DNA of 64,000 nucleotides from Inia geoffrensis (Eukaryota; Chordata; Mammalia; Artiodactyla; Iniidae). The DNA lies in NCBI GenBank assembly GCA_036417435.1, contig CM070903.1, forward strand, positions 54,970,001 to 55,034,000, written 5' to 3'. A program made the position numbers and the translations under genes. Each line of letters begins with the position of its first letter. Position 1 is the stretch's first letter. The notes under the pieces were generated by a model, which was given only the letters and a program-made list of their open reading frames with translations, did not search any database and was not told the origin of the DNA. Shown in pieces: positions 11,661-22,581 of this stretch.

Positions 11661-11705
11661 GTAAATTTGGGGTTACCTACATTTTACCACAATAAAAAAA
11701 AAAAT
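11661..11705 (+). mobile_element. 3' end of the older L1 after the nested insertion
   Basis: GTAAATTTGGGGTTACC followed by ATTTTACCACAATAAAAAAA is the standard 3' terminus of old L1s. It continues the element that was broken at 11147. Confidence 0.7.
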
Positions 11706-12129
11706 AATGTAGATCTAATGCCCTGAGAAACAGCATGCTCACTCAAAACAAGAGAAAGGTAAAGGCTGCCAACCCACTTAGCCTGGCTCCTCAGCCAAAA
11801 AAGATACCCATCCCTCCCCAGGTCAGACACCATTAGCTGGCTTGTCCAACTGAAGAAATGAAGAGGAAAAAATGTCAACCATCATCTATATCAAAATGAT
11901 AATGGTAGCACAATGGCGCATGCCTCTCTGCTTTTCAACTGCCCTGGTCTGACACTAAAGGAAAAAAGGAGAAGTCACTTCATCAGTCAAAGCAATCCTT
12001 CACCTTGGTACTTTCACTTGATGACAAATTCCCTGGAGAAAGGAAAAGTAACTTGCCTATCTCGGTGCCCTTAAGTCCAAAGCCATGACAAATGCTCCAT
12101 AGACACATTCACTGAGCTTTGAGGGACTA

Positions 12130-12420
12130 AAATTAATTAATATACTTCTATCAATTAAATTCTCCCAAGTGGATACCATGCCCAGCACTATACTAGATGT
12201 AATACAAATATAGCAGTATAAGATATGGTCCCTGCCTTTTAAGATCATATAATCTACTTGAGGGAACATGAATCATACAATGATATAATAATGAACAATA
12301 CATAATTAGGTGCTAAATTGTGTAGTACAGACTATAAAGTACTCTAGGAGGTCATAAAAATGTCTAACACCTTGTTGAAATGAAAAATGGGTCAGGAAAT
12401 CTTTACCCACTGCCCACTTG
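12130..12420 (+). repeat. Second copy of the unassigned ancient repeat
   Basis: Motif order GATACCATGCCCAGCACTAT, ACTAGATGTAATACAAATAT, GATATGGTCCCTGCCTTTTA and AAGTACTCTAGGAGGTC matches the family also seen at 9340, 17805, 22805 and 48125. Confidence 0.45.
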
Positions 12421-12477
12421 TAGGAGCAAGCAGAGAAACCAATAAAATGAACTGAAGGATTATAAAAATATCCATCA

Positions 12478-12869
12478 GGGACTTCCCTGGTGGCACAGTC
12501 CTTAAGAGTCCACCTGCCAAGGCAGGGGACACGGGTTCAGTCCCTGGTCCAGGAAGATCCCACATGCCACGGAGCCACTAAGCCCGTGCGCCACAACTAC
12601 TGAGCCTGCACTCTAGAGCCCACGAGCCACAGCTACTGAGCCCATGAGCCACAACTACTGAGCCCACGTGCCACAACTACTGAAGCCCACGCGACCTAGA
12701 GCACGTGCTCCACAACAAGAGAAGCCACCGCAATGAGAAGCCCGCACACCACAACAGAGTAGATGCTGCTCGCCGCAACTAGAGAAAGCCGTGCACAGCA
12801 ACAAAGACCCAACAACCCAATACAGCCAAAAATAAATAAATAAATAAATAAAATATTTAAAATATATAT
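12478..12869 (+). mobile_element. CHR SINE, long form with four internal body units
   Basis: Starts GGGACTTCCCTGGTGGCAC and keeps a B-box-like GGGTTCAGTCCC. The tRNA-unrelated body contains four CCACAACTACTGAGCC-type units in tandem. The tail is (TAAA)n. The TSD ATATCCATCA is at 12468-12477 and 12870-12879. Confidence 0.95.
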
Positions 12870-12879
12870 ATATCCATCA

Positions 12880-13564
12880 TATTTAATTTTATGTGTAATA
12901 CAACTCCTCTGCCAAACAGTCCCTTTCTTATTTTTTTTTCCAAATTTGCTTTTTCTCTCAGCTTTGTTTACAAGTAACTAGAAAATACTTCAAAGGAAAA
13001 TAAATAAATGTGCCAACAACCATTTGAAAGAATGTGTAAATTACCATGAAACAGAGGTACTCAATAAAAAAAATTAGTAAATTCGGCCTTTGTAAAAACT
13101 AAACCTTTCATTTCAAAGTTTGATTTGTTCAGACAAAGCCAAGAAGAAATAACTATACAGAGTTCCCTCCATCCCATAGGAGGGCTAATGAGATCCAAGG
13201 ACAATTGTATTCATTTAGCATCAGAATTCAGACCATCTGCTTTAAAAATGAGAATTTCACAACCCTCTACATGTCAGATCAAAACAGACTTTGTTTCTAT
13301 AAAGACTCAAACTGTGAGTGTGTATATCTTTTCGTTCTGGCCAACTTCAAACATTAAAAGTTGTATGGGCATGTAGTTTAAGCAGAGCGTTGAAGAAGCA
13401 AAGCTTTAAATTCTATTTCCTAGGCTGCCAGTGACTATAATCTCTCTACATCACCTTCTTCATCCCTTCTCCCTAGGTAGCAATGAAACATATTTTGCTC
13501 CATCAGAATTGCGTAAATATACAGCTACCTGGTATTTCTCAGTCAACTCTCAGTCCTACATAAT
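12880..13564. other. Intergenic DNA, nothing recognised
   Basis: AT-rich unique sequence. ORFs at 13125 and 13431 show no protein resemblance. Confidence 0.4.
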
Positions 13565-13754
13565 ATTGGCAAGAGTGCTTTGGGTAATATATTGCTGTAT
13601 AAAAAACTCTCACGATTTTGTGGATCAGGAATTAAGGAGGACTCAGCTGAGTGGTTCATCTCATCTACCTGATCCAGCTGGTAGCTAAGGCCAGAAGATC
13701 AATATTCAAGATGGTCTCCTCACTTAAATGTCTTGCACCACTCTTGCTTTATTC

Positions 13755-13852
13755 TTTCTCTCTCTCCCTCTCAAGCTCCTTACCGGCCCATTCTTCTCTC
13801 CTCTCTCTCCCCTCTTTCTCTCCCCTCTCTCCTCTCTCCTCTCTCTCTCCAT
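13755..13852 (+). repeat. CT-rich low-complexity tract
   Basis: About 100 bases of almost pure C and T, with irregular CTCTCTCC and CCCTCTT motifs. It explains the overlapping low-complexity ORFs here on both strands. Confidence 0.9.
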
Positions 13853-13913
13853 TTGGTATGTCATCCTCCAGGAAGGGAGAGGACTAGGGTAAGGCAAGAA
13901 GAGGTGTCTTGGC

Positions 13914-14084
13914 CACAAAATTTAAGGAGGCACTAATTCCCAAGTGCTGCCCCAGTACTTACTGACCCCTGAGAATGAGTGCCTTCTTAAGAGTGAACCT
14001 CCCAGAGTGCAAAATTTAAGGAGGTGCTCACTCTCAGTATTGTGCAAGTACACCTGAGAGCAAGTGTCTCCTTAAATTTTGCAC
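13914..14084. repeat. Two tandem hairpin (MITE-like) units
   Basis: Unit 1 pairs an arm at 13921-13944 (TTTAAGGAGGCACTAATTCC...) with its near reverse complement at 13968-13991. Unit 2 pairs 31-bp arms at 14007-14037 and 14054-14084, 26 of 31 matching, around a 16-base loop. The outer 17 bases (GTGCAAAATTTAAGGAG) pair perfectly. Both units share AAAATTTAAGGAGG and are homologous along their length. I cannot name the family. Confidence 0.7.
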
Positions 14085-14479
14085 CCTAGAAAACCCACTT
14101 GCCTCACCCCAGTCCTGGCCCTACCTCTAGGGCCTCTCCATATGGCTTGGAAACACCAAATTGAGACACACCACAGCACGGTGGTCTCAGGGGAGTCACA
14201 CCTCCTACATCATGACTATCTTCCAAGAGGTAAGGGAGTTAAAGGTGCTGGTCCAAGAAAAGTCTTTGCATATAACTGGTACGTGGTGTCACTTTCACCC
14301 TATTCTATTGGTCAAAGTAGTCACTGGCTCTGCCCAAGTTCATGGATAGAGAAACAGACACCAACTATTGGTGAAGGTGTAAGGAGGTCTCGTTGCAGAA
14401 GAGCAAGTGGTGTGAAAGACACTGTTGGAGCCACCTTTGGAAAATACACTCTTCCCCATCTTCCTTTATAAACTTTCAT

Positions 14480-14709
14480 TCATGTTATTCCTGGACCATT
14501 GCAACATGCTCCTCATTAATATCCTAGCCTCTAAACTTCATCTTCAGTTCAGTATACTGAAGCATAATGCTTGCTGCCAGACCTTCCTGTAATAAGTATC
14601 TTATCAGTACCCTTGCTTAAATTTTCCAGTGATTCCACTGGCTTATAAATAAAACCCCAACTATTCTACCTGTCATTTTAAGTGTTCCATGATTTAGTAC
14701 CGGCTCACC
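14480..14709 (+). repeat. L2 LINE fragment, left part
   Basis: Typical L2 text: ACCATTGCAACATGCTCC, ATCCTAGCCTCTAAACTTC, TCCAGTGATTCCACTGGC, AAATAAAACCCCAACTATTC and GTTCCATGATTTAGTACC. It continues at 15169-15290 beyond an LTR insertion. Confidence 0.6.
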
Positions 14710-15168
14710 TGTTGTTGGTTAAACTGTGTTCCCCAGAAAGATATGTTCAAATCCAAACCCCCAGTACCTGTAAATATGACTTTATTTGGAAATAGCATCT
14801 TTACATGTCATCAAGTTAAGATGCGGTTCTGCTGGATTAGGTTGGGCCCTAATACAATGACTGGTGCCTTTATAAGAAAAAGAGATCTGGACAAAGAGAC
14901 AAGAGGAGACACAGGAAAGAAAGTCATGTGAAAACATAGACAGACTGAAGTGATGCATCTACATGCCAAGGAACGCCAAGGATTGCCAGGAGCCACCAAA
15001 GCTGGGAGGAAGCAAGGAAGGATTCTTCCGTGGAGGTTTCGGAGGGAGCATGGCCTTGCCAACACTTTGATTTTGGACTTCTGACCTCCTAAGAGAGAAC
15101 AAATTTCTGTTGTTTTAAGCCACAAAGTTTGTGGTAATTTGTCATGGCAGCCCTAAGAAACTAACACA
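14710..15168 (+). mobile_element. MLT1-like MaLR solo LTR inserted in L2
   Basis: Begins TGTTGTTGG and ends CTAACACA, so it has TG...CA ends. Internal text is characteristic: TTATTTGGAAATAGCATCTT, GGTTGGGCCCTAATACAATG, CCAAGGAACGCCAAGGATTG, TTGATTTTGGACTTCTGACC, and TTCTGTTGTTTTAAGCCACA near the end. The reverse 104-codon ORF across it is spurious. No internal retroviral sequence is attached. It is flanked by the two halves of one L2 copy. Confidence 0.75.
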
Positions 15169-15290
15169 CTACCCATCTAATTCTAACCCACACTACTGCC
15201 AAACACTCCGCATTTATTTAAGCATAGTTCCCTTCCCTGTTCCCATCTTCCAATTAATTACTGCATCTCTCTTTGTCCTTTCCTTCTACT
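15169..15290 (+). repeat. L2 LINE fragment, right part
   Basis: TCTAATTCTAACCCACACTA, CCAAACACTCCGCATTTATT and GTTCCCTTCCCTGTTCCCAT continue the L2 that stops at 14709. Confidence 0.5.
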
Positions 15291-16734
15291 AAAAGGAACA
15301 AAGCAAAGCAGTGCACACACCTATAAATTGTGGCTGAGTTATAACTGGCATCTTCTGGCACTCTGCTAGGCAGGGCTACTTGTCCCAAACACTGAGTCAG
15401 AGTACACCTGGTATAAAGAGAGTTCTACACATTTGTTAACTTAAATAAAAATGTTAAGAAGATATTAAGTTTTTTTAGTAAGTGCTTAGAGTTGTAAGTA
15501 GAACATTTCTTTCCCTGTCATATTCTTTGTTCATCAAAAAGAAAAATAATTTTAAGTGAGATAAAAATTTATAGAAATGGATTGTGCAAAACTATACAAG
15601 TCCTTCCTCTGCCAGTCAGTCACCTCTTAGCTTTCAGAAAATGTATGAATTACAGTGGCTTTAACTTCCAAAAATGACTTCCAAGTCGTAATTCAATAAC
15701 CCAGAACTCTAGCAAGGTAGCCTCATTATAGTTCCCATTTGGAATGTCGGATACAGTATACAAAGAGCTCCTCAAGAAATTAAGGAGGTCACTTATCCTT
15801 TTCCCAAAAATACTTTACATGGTAACTTGTGCAAAATAAATATAATAATTTTTAATACAGTACAAAATGAACACTCAGATCTGAGGGACAGAATCTGGAA
15901 TGCAGGAAGTGATCATACTACTGTATCCTGCAGTGGTCGGTATACATCTGGAGCCCTGAATACCCAGTGGCTACCACACCTTTAGAGGTAAGTAGATGAC
16001 CTGGAAGGCACTAAGGAGAAGAGGCTTGAGAAACAGCAGATTTATACAGTGATGTATAACTTGAAGAACGGAAGTTTCTGAAAAACCTTAATTACCTTAA
16101 TAAGTAAGAAGGAACTTTCTATCACAAAATCAGACTTATTTTTTGTGCCCCAAAGAGTAAAGCTAACACCAATAAATGAAAGTTACAAGAAGACAAATTT
16201 TGATTTGTCTTAAAAGAGATTCCTAAAAATCAAGTTAGTAATTGTGAATTGTCCCTGTAAATGTTCATGCAAAGACTTGGAACTACTTGACAATAGTATC
16301 TTAGTTATCTTTACAGCCCTAGTGCATAGCAGAGACACTCACATGTAATAACTGACTAATACATATTTGATAAATCAAGGGAAATTCAAACAGACCCGTC
16401 TAAACCTAGGATTCCAGTATTTTGGGATTCCAAAAGAAACTCAACTACGAGACACTATTTTCCTTTCAATGGGTCACATTATCATAATTTTCTTTATGCT
16501 GGATGCATACCCCTCAGGAAAATAAAGAAGGACCCCAAACATCCCAGTAGGGATACCCAAGGTACTACCATACAGTAGTAAGTGTAAAATGTGAAACACT
16601 TAAGTTCAAAGGTTCAAATACATATATTTACACATATACTTAATCCCTCTAAAATTCCCCTTATTCAAGGCAAAAATGAGCTGCAACTTATCAAACCTTT
16701 ACCACATACATTAAGCTCAGTGCTTTCATATTCA
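15291..16734. other. Intergenic DNA, nothing recognised
   Basis: Unique AT-rich sequence with no coding, RNA-gene or repeat signal that I can support. Confidence 0.4.
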
Positions 16735-16880
16735 TTCAAAAGTGTTTCTTGAATGCTGACCATATGCCAGACATGTCTAACACTGTCAACCAATTTAGTG
16801 AGGTAGGGATTAATATCTTCACTTGAAGGCCAAAGGAGTTACGTAACTTGTCCAAGTTCAGGTCACCACTAGCCCATACA
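16735..16880 (-). repeat. MIR SINE, reverse orientation
   Basis: TTCTTGAATGCTGACCATAT, GCCAGACATGTCTAACACTG, GAGGTAGGGATTAATATCTT and GTTACGTAACTTGTCCAAG follow the MIR reverse complement. Confidence 0.6.
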
Positions 16881-18252
16881 GAGCATTTGTGCAAAAAAAA
16901 AAAAAAAACAAGGTACCTCTTCCTCAAGACATTTTACTTCCATTTGCCAGAAAATGTATCATAATATACTAATCTTATCTGAACAAGAAACTTGACTGCC
17001 CTCTGCCATAAAATTGTCTCAATAAATATTCAAATTGATAAGTCTATGATATAAACAGTATGCACCTTAGATCAGTTCCTTTGTACAGTGCACAATTTAC
17101 TCAATGGTAAGTGACAATCCCATCAGTACCATATGAGATCTAATAAACATAGCATCAGGGATTTTACTCCAAGGTACTACCATTAACTTCCGCCCTAACT
17201 GGGAATCATCAAGAATTTCATGTGAATTACATAATCCTCTGGCTGCATATGATTGCTGTCTCGTTTCTGCACTGTTTCATACTCAAAGCACTTATGAAAT
17301 GTATTTAGGTGGACATAAACCCACTGAAAATACAGAAAGCAACAAATGCTAGATGAACGAGAAGGGTTCCTCAGATAGCTCATCATCAGCATCTCCCAAA
17401 TAAGAACTGCTTCTCTAAAGCCTGATTTTTACCTACCAGGCAATTTGAAAACTATTATTGATTAATATAAAGTAACTGTTCTCATAAATGTCAAGCAAAT
17501 ACTCACTTGGAGCCTGAAAACCTTAATTATAACAAAAATGATTTTAATCAGATTCCACTAAGAGGTAATCTTAGTGCTTCAGATCAAATTCAAAGTCAAG
17601 CCAAAGTGCTTCAGATCAATATTCAGTCTAATTCTGGAAGAAAGATAATTAGATAACAAGGGTTTTTACAAAAAAATGTTGCCTCTTCCTAGAGGAAGAT
17701 ATTCCAGTGTGAAACGGCCTTGACACCCAGTGAAAATAAAAATGTCTTCAGAAAGAACAATGTTATGTTTGTGTATGTGGTGCTTTAAATTCATCCAAAC
17801 CTCCCTTGTTGGGTCTCTATTAAGTTTCAAGTTTTGTGTCAGATGCTGAGAACACAGTGATGATCAAATCCAGACCATGCTCTGCTCTCATTCCAGCAGG
17901 CAAAATTAATGTAAAAAAGGAAAGTGTGACAACTGCTACAATAGAGATCTAGACAAAATGTAACAGACCCACTTGCTCTTGCCTTGATTTGTTCTCTGGA
18001 CATGATTTCTTGGAATTTAGGTAAATAGAGCTCACAAAATTTTAAGTATGCTTTATAATTAACGTAAAGACCAATCACTATCATCATATCTGGCACACAG
18101 TAAATCCATAATAGATGTGGAATGAATAAATAAATGAACTTTACAGCTTACAAATTAGAGTTGGGCCATAAGCAAACATCCCCATCAATTATAAAAGAAG
18201 TGTTCATGAATACAAAATATTTTTAAAAAGCCAGAAGCCTAAGCCAATTTGA
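16881..18252. other. Intergenic DNA with one weak ancient repeat
   Basis: About 17805-18010 carries the same ancient repeat pattern as 9340 (TTGTGTCAGATGCTGAGAAC, CACAGTGATGATCAAATCC, ACCATGCTCTGCTCTCATTC). A 15-base direct repeat, AGTGCTTCAGATCAA, occurs at 17573-17587 and 17605-17619. I see nothing else. Confidence 0.4.
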
Positions 18253-19100
18253 ATGGAGAGAAGAGACCATTTAAAATACAAACCTCATACTGACCAGCCT
18301 AAAACATACATAAACTATTTCCTATACCTCTTAGACTATTTAATGATATATTTTCAGCATCTCAGCAGCACATTTATTTTTATTTCCCAAGTCATGTGGG
18401 CTATTGTTTTTTTCCTAAATCCCAACCATATCTATCAATATGGCTTTGGCAAGAGTGATCAATTATGAGGAGCTCTAATAATTTCCATTGTTTTCAGCCA
18501 TCCAGACAGAGATCTGGGTTTCAAAGCAAAACAGAGACAGGGACAGAGGCAGGCAGATTGCTTCCTGTACAGAGGGGGATCTATATTCATGAATTCCAAC
18601 TTTTTGGTGGATAATTTGAGAAGGTCTGTACCTTCAACAGTTTTAACCACTCCACCCTATACTAACCAAGCCTCCCCAAAGACACTTCACTGAAATAGAA
18701 GCAATACGTTATCTACCTTACTTTTTCTTCTAATTCCATGCTTTCGGACTTCTTTTTATTCCTCTCACATTCTATTATAAATAACTCGAGGATGGAACAC
18801 AGTCTGTGCTGTTCTCCCTCATCAGCACCTAGCCCAGCACCATATGCAATGAAGCACTTATAAAATGCCTTGTGACGATTGACTAGACACGAAGCCACCA
18901 CACATATGAAACTCAGAAGCTGGCGCTTTTTTTTAAACATGCTTTTAGGCAATGCCTGATGTGAAGAAGAGTCACAAAATACTAAAATTAAAAGAAGCCT
19001 TTATGCTATTTAAAATACAGCTCCTGTCAACTATTTGTTGAACCCTGTGAGCTTCATCCATACTAATTTCCACACGACCACTTACCAGAAAACAGTTCCA
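18253..19100. other. Intergenic DNA with an L2-like fragment
   Basis: About 18720-18905 resembles an L2 3' end (TCATTCTATTATAAA, GAACACAGTCTGTGCTGTTC, CATCAGCACCTAGCCCAGCA, CCATATGCAATGAAGCACTT). The rest is unrecognised. Confidence 0.35.
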
Positions 19101-19107
19101 AACTTTC

Positions 19108-19835
19108 TAGGCGGAGTCCATGGGACTTGAGACGGGAAAGAAGGAAGAACATAAACCTACTCTACAGCTTGCACCCTCCGGCCCGGTACGAAGGCGGTGT
19201 GCCTGCACCCCAGCGGGTGACGCCCTGGCCTTTCCCTCAATTTCTCCTCCTGCAGGGCACTCGGCACTCAGGAAGCCGAGCTGCCAGCAAGACGGGCCCA
19301 AGATTGTCTACAGCAACAGAAAAAATGGTGGAAAAGTCACTCTTGCCATTTCCAGAAAGAGCGACCTATGGCTTTCTTTGCTGTTAAGCTCCCAATTTTG
19401 GTGCACACTATATCTCATGTGGCCTTTTATTCCACAATCTTGGTTGAACGCCTTAGGCTTAACCTATTGGCCTCAAAAATATCAGGCAGTTGCATTGCCT
19501 GTCAACCTCATTATTACCATAGCAATCTGTTACACAGTCTTATTTGGAATAAACAAGATGAGTACCTCCCCACTCAACTCCATTCATGTAATCACAGATA
19601 ACGATGCTAAAAATCAACAGCAGAAGAAATACCAAGAGACCATCTAGCATTAGAAGATATTTCTATTAGTGAAGTAAACTAAATATTCCTTCTTGCAACC
19701 AAAGAACTTTACACCAAAAACTGAATTGTATGTAGACTAACACCAAGCATTTATTATTTTTGACATAATAATATTGATCATAATTATTCTATCTTTCTTA
19801 TTAATATCCAGTATTGAAATGTAAAAAGAAAAAAA
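19108..19835 (+). pseudogene. PIGP (pseudogene): PIGP processed pseudogene
   Basis: An intronless, decayed copy of the mRNA for PIG-P, the small two-helix membrane subunit of the GPI-GlcNAc transferase that starts GPI-anchor synthesis in the endoplasmic reticulum. The ancestral start is ATG at 19325, read as [18 protein letters not shown] 1-base deletion near 19380 then shifts the frame. The following frame keeps [20 protein letters not shown], both hydrophobic segments and [10 protein letters not shown]. Near 19640 the C-terminal frame shifts again, and a TAA interrupts it before the ancestral TGA at 19722-19724. GC-rich sequence upstream (about 19108-19324) looks like the 5'UTR. The coding region is contiguous, so the copy was reverse-transcribed from spliced RNA. 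A short A-rich stretch at about 19817 may be the old poly(A) site. I found no convincing TSD. The family call is strong, the outer limits approximate. Confidence 0.9.
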
Positions 19836-20394
19836 TGTTAGTTGAACGTCTCTTAGATTAAGTTCCATTAATATTGTAAATGTTCTCAAATATTAGACAT
19901 TAATGGAATACTGCATTACTATATATAGATAACTTCATAGTACAACTACATATAGATACTACATATGAAAACTACATATATAGAATACTCTATAGTATAA
20001 CATAGTATACTTGCAGAGAAGATCCACTTCTCAGTAACCCAATGAAATTCTGGAACCATTTATGCTGACAGTTTTCTTAGATATTGGCATTCAATACAAT
20101 TTAAGTAGAACAATTAAATAGGAGCAGACAACTTGGGTTACACCATTAAGGCGGCAAAAAGCATGTTCCAATATACTATGAATTTTGTACAGTGAAACAC
20201 TGATAAGTTAGTTCTTGATTCAAAAAGAAAATAAGTTTCAGCTTCCTTTTGAAAAACAGGCATCATCATTGCTCACTACCTATCTTCAGGTTTCTACCAA
20301 ATCTTCAATAGGTTGGATGTAATCAGATCTGATAAGAATTGCACAGGCAGAAATGTTGAAAATTCATATGTTTTGGAAACTTACAATAATCATT
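19836..20394. other. AT-rich spacer between the two retrocopies
   Basis: Contains imperfect repeats of ACTACATATAGATA-type sequence around 19920-20005. No gene is seen. Confidence 0.45.
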
Positions 20395-20407
20395 AAAAAG
20401 AGATTCA
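20395..20407 (+). repeat. Left TSD of the chimeric TIMM17A-L1 insertion
   Basis: AAAAAGAGATTCA, directly preceded by TT, so the site reads TT/AAAA, the usual L1 endonuclease target. The matching right copy is at 22582-22594 (12 of 13 identical). Confidence 0.7.
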
Positions 20408-21097
20408 GGAGCGGTGGAGTCAAGATGGAGGAGTACATGGCACAAGCCTTGCCCCTGGCGCAATGTGGACGACTGTGATGGGGTCTTTACGATGGGAGCC
20501 ATAGGTGGTGGGATCTTTCAAGCAAAGGTTTTCGCAATTCTTGGGTGGGAGTAAACCACAGACTATGAGGGAATCTAACAGCTATGAGAACCAGGGCTCT
20601 GCAGTTGGGAGGTAGCTTTGCAGTTTGGGGAGGTCTGTTCTCTATGACTGACTACAGTATGGTTCAAGTCAGAGGGAAAGAAGACCCCTGGAACTGCATC
20701 ACGAGTGGTGCCTTAACAGGAGCCATCCTGGCAGCAAGAAATGGACCAGTGGCCATGGTTGGGTCAGCCGCGATGGGTGGCATTCTGCTAGTTTTCATCG
20801 AAGGAGCTGGTATCTTGTTGACCAGATTTGCCTCTGCCCAGTTTCCCAATAGCCCTCCGTTTGCTGAAGACCCCTCCCAGCTGCCTTCATCCCAGTTACC
20901 ATCCTCACCTTTTAGGGACTATCAACAATACCAATAGGACCTCTCTCCCAGGACTTCTTTAACAGAATGAGCTGCGGTTCAAGGAAGGATTTCAGAAGAT
21001 CAAGTTCAGTCTGTTTTTAAAACGGTAGGTGGGACAACTATGGCCAAATAGGCTATGAAGAGACATTTAGCACCTTTTTCTATTTAAGGGAACGTGG
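20408..21097 (+). pseudogene. TIMM17A (pseudogene): TIMM17A processed pseudogene, 5' part of a chimeric retrocopy
   Basis: An intronless copy of the mRNA for Tim17A, the four-helix inner-membrane channel subunit of the TIM23 presequence translocase of mitochondria. The ancestral start is ATG at 20425 (MEEY follows). The frame then shifts and meets TGA at 20476. A second frame covers the [16 protein letters not shown] region, and a third from about 20530 has an in-frame TGA at 20566. From 20584 to the TAG at 20935-20937 the last 117 codons are open and close to the family ([28 protein letters not shown], then [11 protein letters not shown] at the end). From ATG to stop is 513 bases, close to the normal length of about 170 codons. 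About 160 bases of 3'UTR follow. It stops at 21097 without poly(A) and joins L1 directly. It is dead as a gene. Confidence 0.93.
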
Positions 21098-22581
21098 GAG
21101 ATCAGTGGAACAGAATAGAAAGCCCAGAGATAAACCCATGCACATATGGTCACCTTATTTTTGATAAAGGAGGCAAGAATATACAGTGGAGAAAAGACAG
21201 CCTCTTCAGTAAGTGGTGCTGGGAAAACTGGACAGCTACATGTAAAAGAATGAAATTAGAACACTCCCTAACACCATACACAAAAATAAACTCAAAATGG
21301 ATTAAAGACCTAAATGTAAGGCCTGACACTACAAAACTCTTAGAAGAAAACACGGGCAGAACACTCTATGACATAAATCACAGCAAGATCCTTTGTGACC
21401 CACCTCCCAGAGAAATGGAAATAAAAACAAAAATAAACAAATGGGACCTAATGAAACTTCAAAGCTTTTGCTCGGCAAAGGAAAAGACGAAAACAAGATG
21501 AAAAGACAACCCTCAGAATGGGGGAAAATATTTGCAAATGAAGCAACTGACAAAGGATTAATCTCCAAAATTTACAAGCAGCTCATGCAGCTCAATATCA
21601 AAAAAACAAACAATCCAAAAATGGGCAGAAGACCTAAAGAGACATTTCTCCAAAGAAGACATACAGATGGCCAACAAACACATGAAAGGATGCTCAATAT
21701 CACTAATCATTAGAGAAATGCAAATCAAAACTACAATGAGGTATCACCTCACAACAGTCAGAATGGCCATCATCAAAAAATCTACAAACAATAAATGCTG
21801 GAGAGGGTGTGGAGAAAAGGGAACCCTCTTGCACTGTTGGTGGGAACGTAAATTGATACGGCCACTGCAGAGAACAGTATGGAGGTTCCTTAAAAAACTA
21901 AAAATAGAACTACCATACAACCCAGCAATCCCACTACTGGGCATATACCCTGAGAAAACCATAATTCAAAAAGAGTCATGTACCACAATGTTCACTGCAG
22001 CTCTATTTACAATAGCTAGGACATGGAAGCAACCTAAGTGTCCATCGACAGATGAATGAATAAAGAAGATGTGGCACATCTATACAATGGAATATTACTC
22101 AGCCATAAGAAGAAATGAAATTGAGTTATTTGTAGTGACTTAGAGTCTGTCATACAGAGTGAAGTAAGTCAGAAAGAGAAAAACAAATACCGTATGCTCA
22201 CACACATATATGGAATTTTTTTTAAAAAATGGTTCTGAAGAACCTAGGGGCAGGACAGGAATAAAGATGCAGACGTAGAGAATGGACTTGAGGACATGGG
22301 GAGGGGGAAGGGTAAGCTGGGACAAAGTGAGAGACTGGCATGGACATATATACACTGCCAAATGTAAAACAGATAGCTAGTGGGAAGCAGCCACATAGCA
22401 CAGGGAGATCAGCTCAGTGCTTTGTGACCACCTAGAGGGGTGGGATAGAGAGGGTGGGAGGGAGGCTCAAGAGGGAGGGGATATGGGGATATATGTATAT
22501 GTATAGCTGATTCTATTTCTATAGCAGAAACCAACACAACACTGTAAAGCAATTATACTCCAATAAAGATGTTTAAAATAA
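21098..22581 (+). mobile_element. 5'-truncated L1, 3' part of the chimeric retrocopy
   Basis: Covers the last part of L1 ORF2 and the whole 3'UTR. ORF2 text begins at AGATCAGTGGAACAGAATAG, and the translation appears in three overlapping frames (21094-21501, 21441-21713, 21667-22059), so it is broken by frameshifts. A cysteine/histidine-rich C-terminal segment is visible ([20 protein letters not shown]). The 3'UTR carries G-rich runs at 22290-22325 and 22437-22490, then the terminal CTATACTCCAATAAAGATGT-like end and an A tail. It is a cetartiodactyl-type L1, younger than most L1 here. The 5' truncation coincides exactly with the end of the TIMM17A copy. Confidence 0.92.

Larger units (their letters stand above)
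13565..14415 (-). mobile_element. MLT1-type MaLR LTR, reverse, with insertions
   Basis: Reverse-orientation text of an older MLT1 subfamily: TATTGCTGTATAAAAAACTC, TGTGGATCAGGAATTAAGG, CTGAGTGGTTC. After the hairpin units it resumes with CTCCATATGGCTTGG, CACGGTGGTCTCAGGGG, CCTATTCTATTGGTCAAAG and AGTCACTGGCTC. A CT-rich tract and two hairpin units interrupt it. The 130-codon ORF at 14079-14471 lies across it and is not a gene. Confidence 0.55.

Noticed and set aside
12590..12690. A CRISPR-like or satellite array from repeated ACAACTACTGAGCC units
   Set aside because: The units are part of the long CHR SINE body and recur at the same place in other copies.
14079..14471. A 130-codon ORF downstream of the hairpins
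   Set aside because: It lies across MLT1 LTR sequence, and another frame of similar length overlaps it.
19120..19647. A 175-codon ORF as a protein-coding gene
   Set aside because: It is the frame of a frameshifted PIGP retrocopy joined to its former 5'UTR. The ancestral start and stop are in other frames.
20584..20937. A 117-codon TIMM17A-like ORF as a functional short protein
   Set aside because: It lacks the first membrane segment and start context of Tim17. It lies in a retrocopy with upstream stops and has no promoter evidence.
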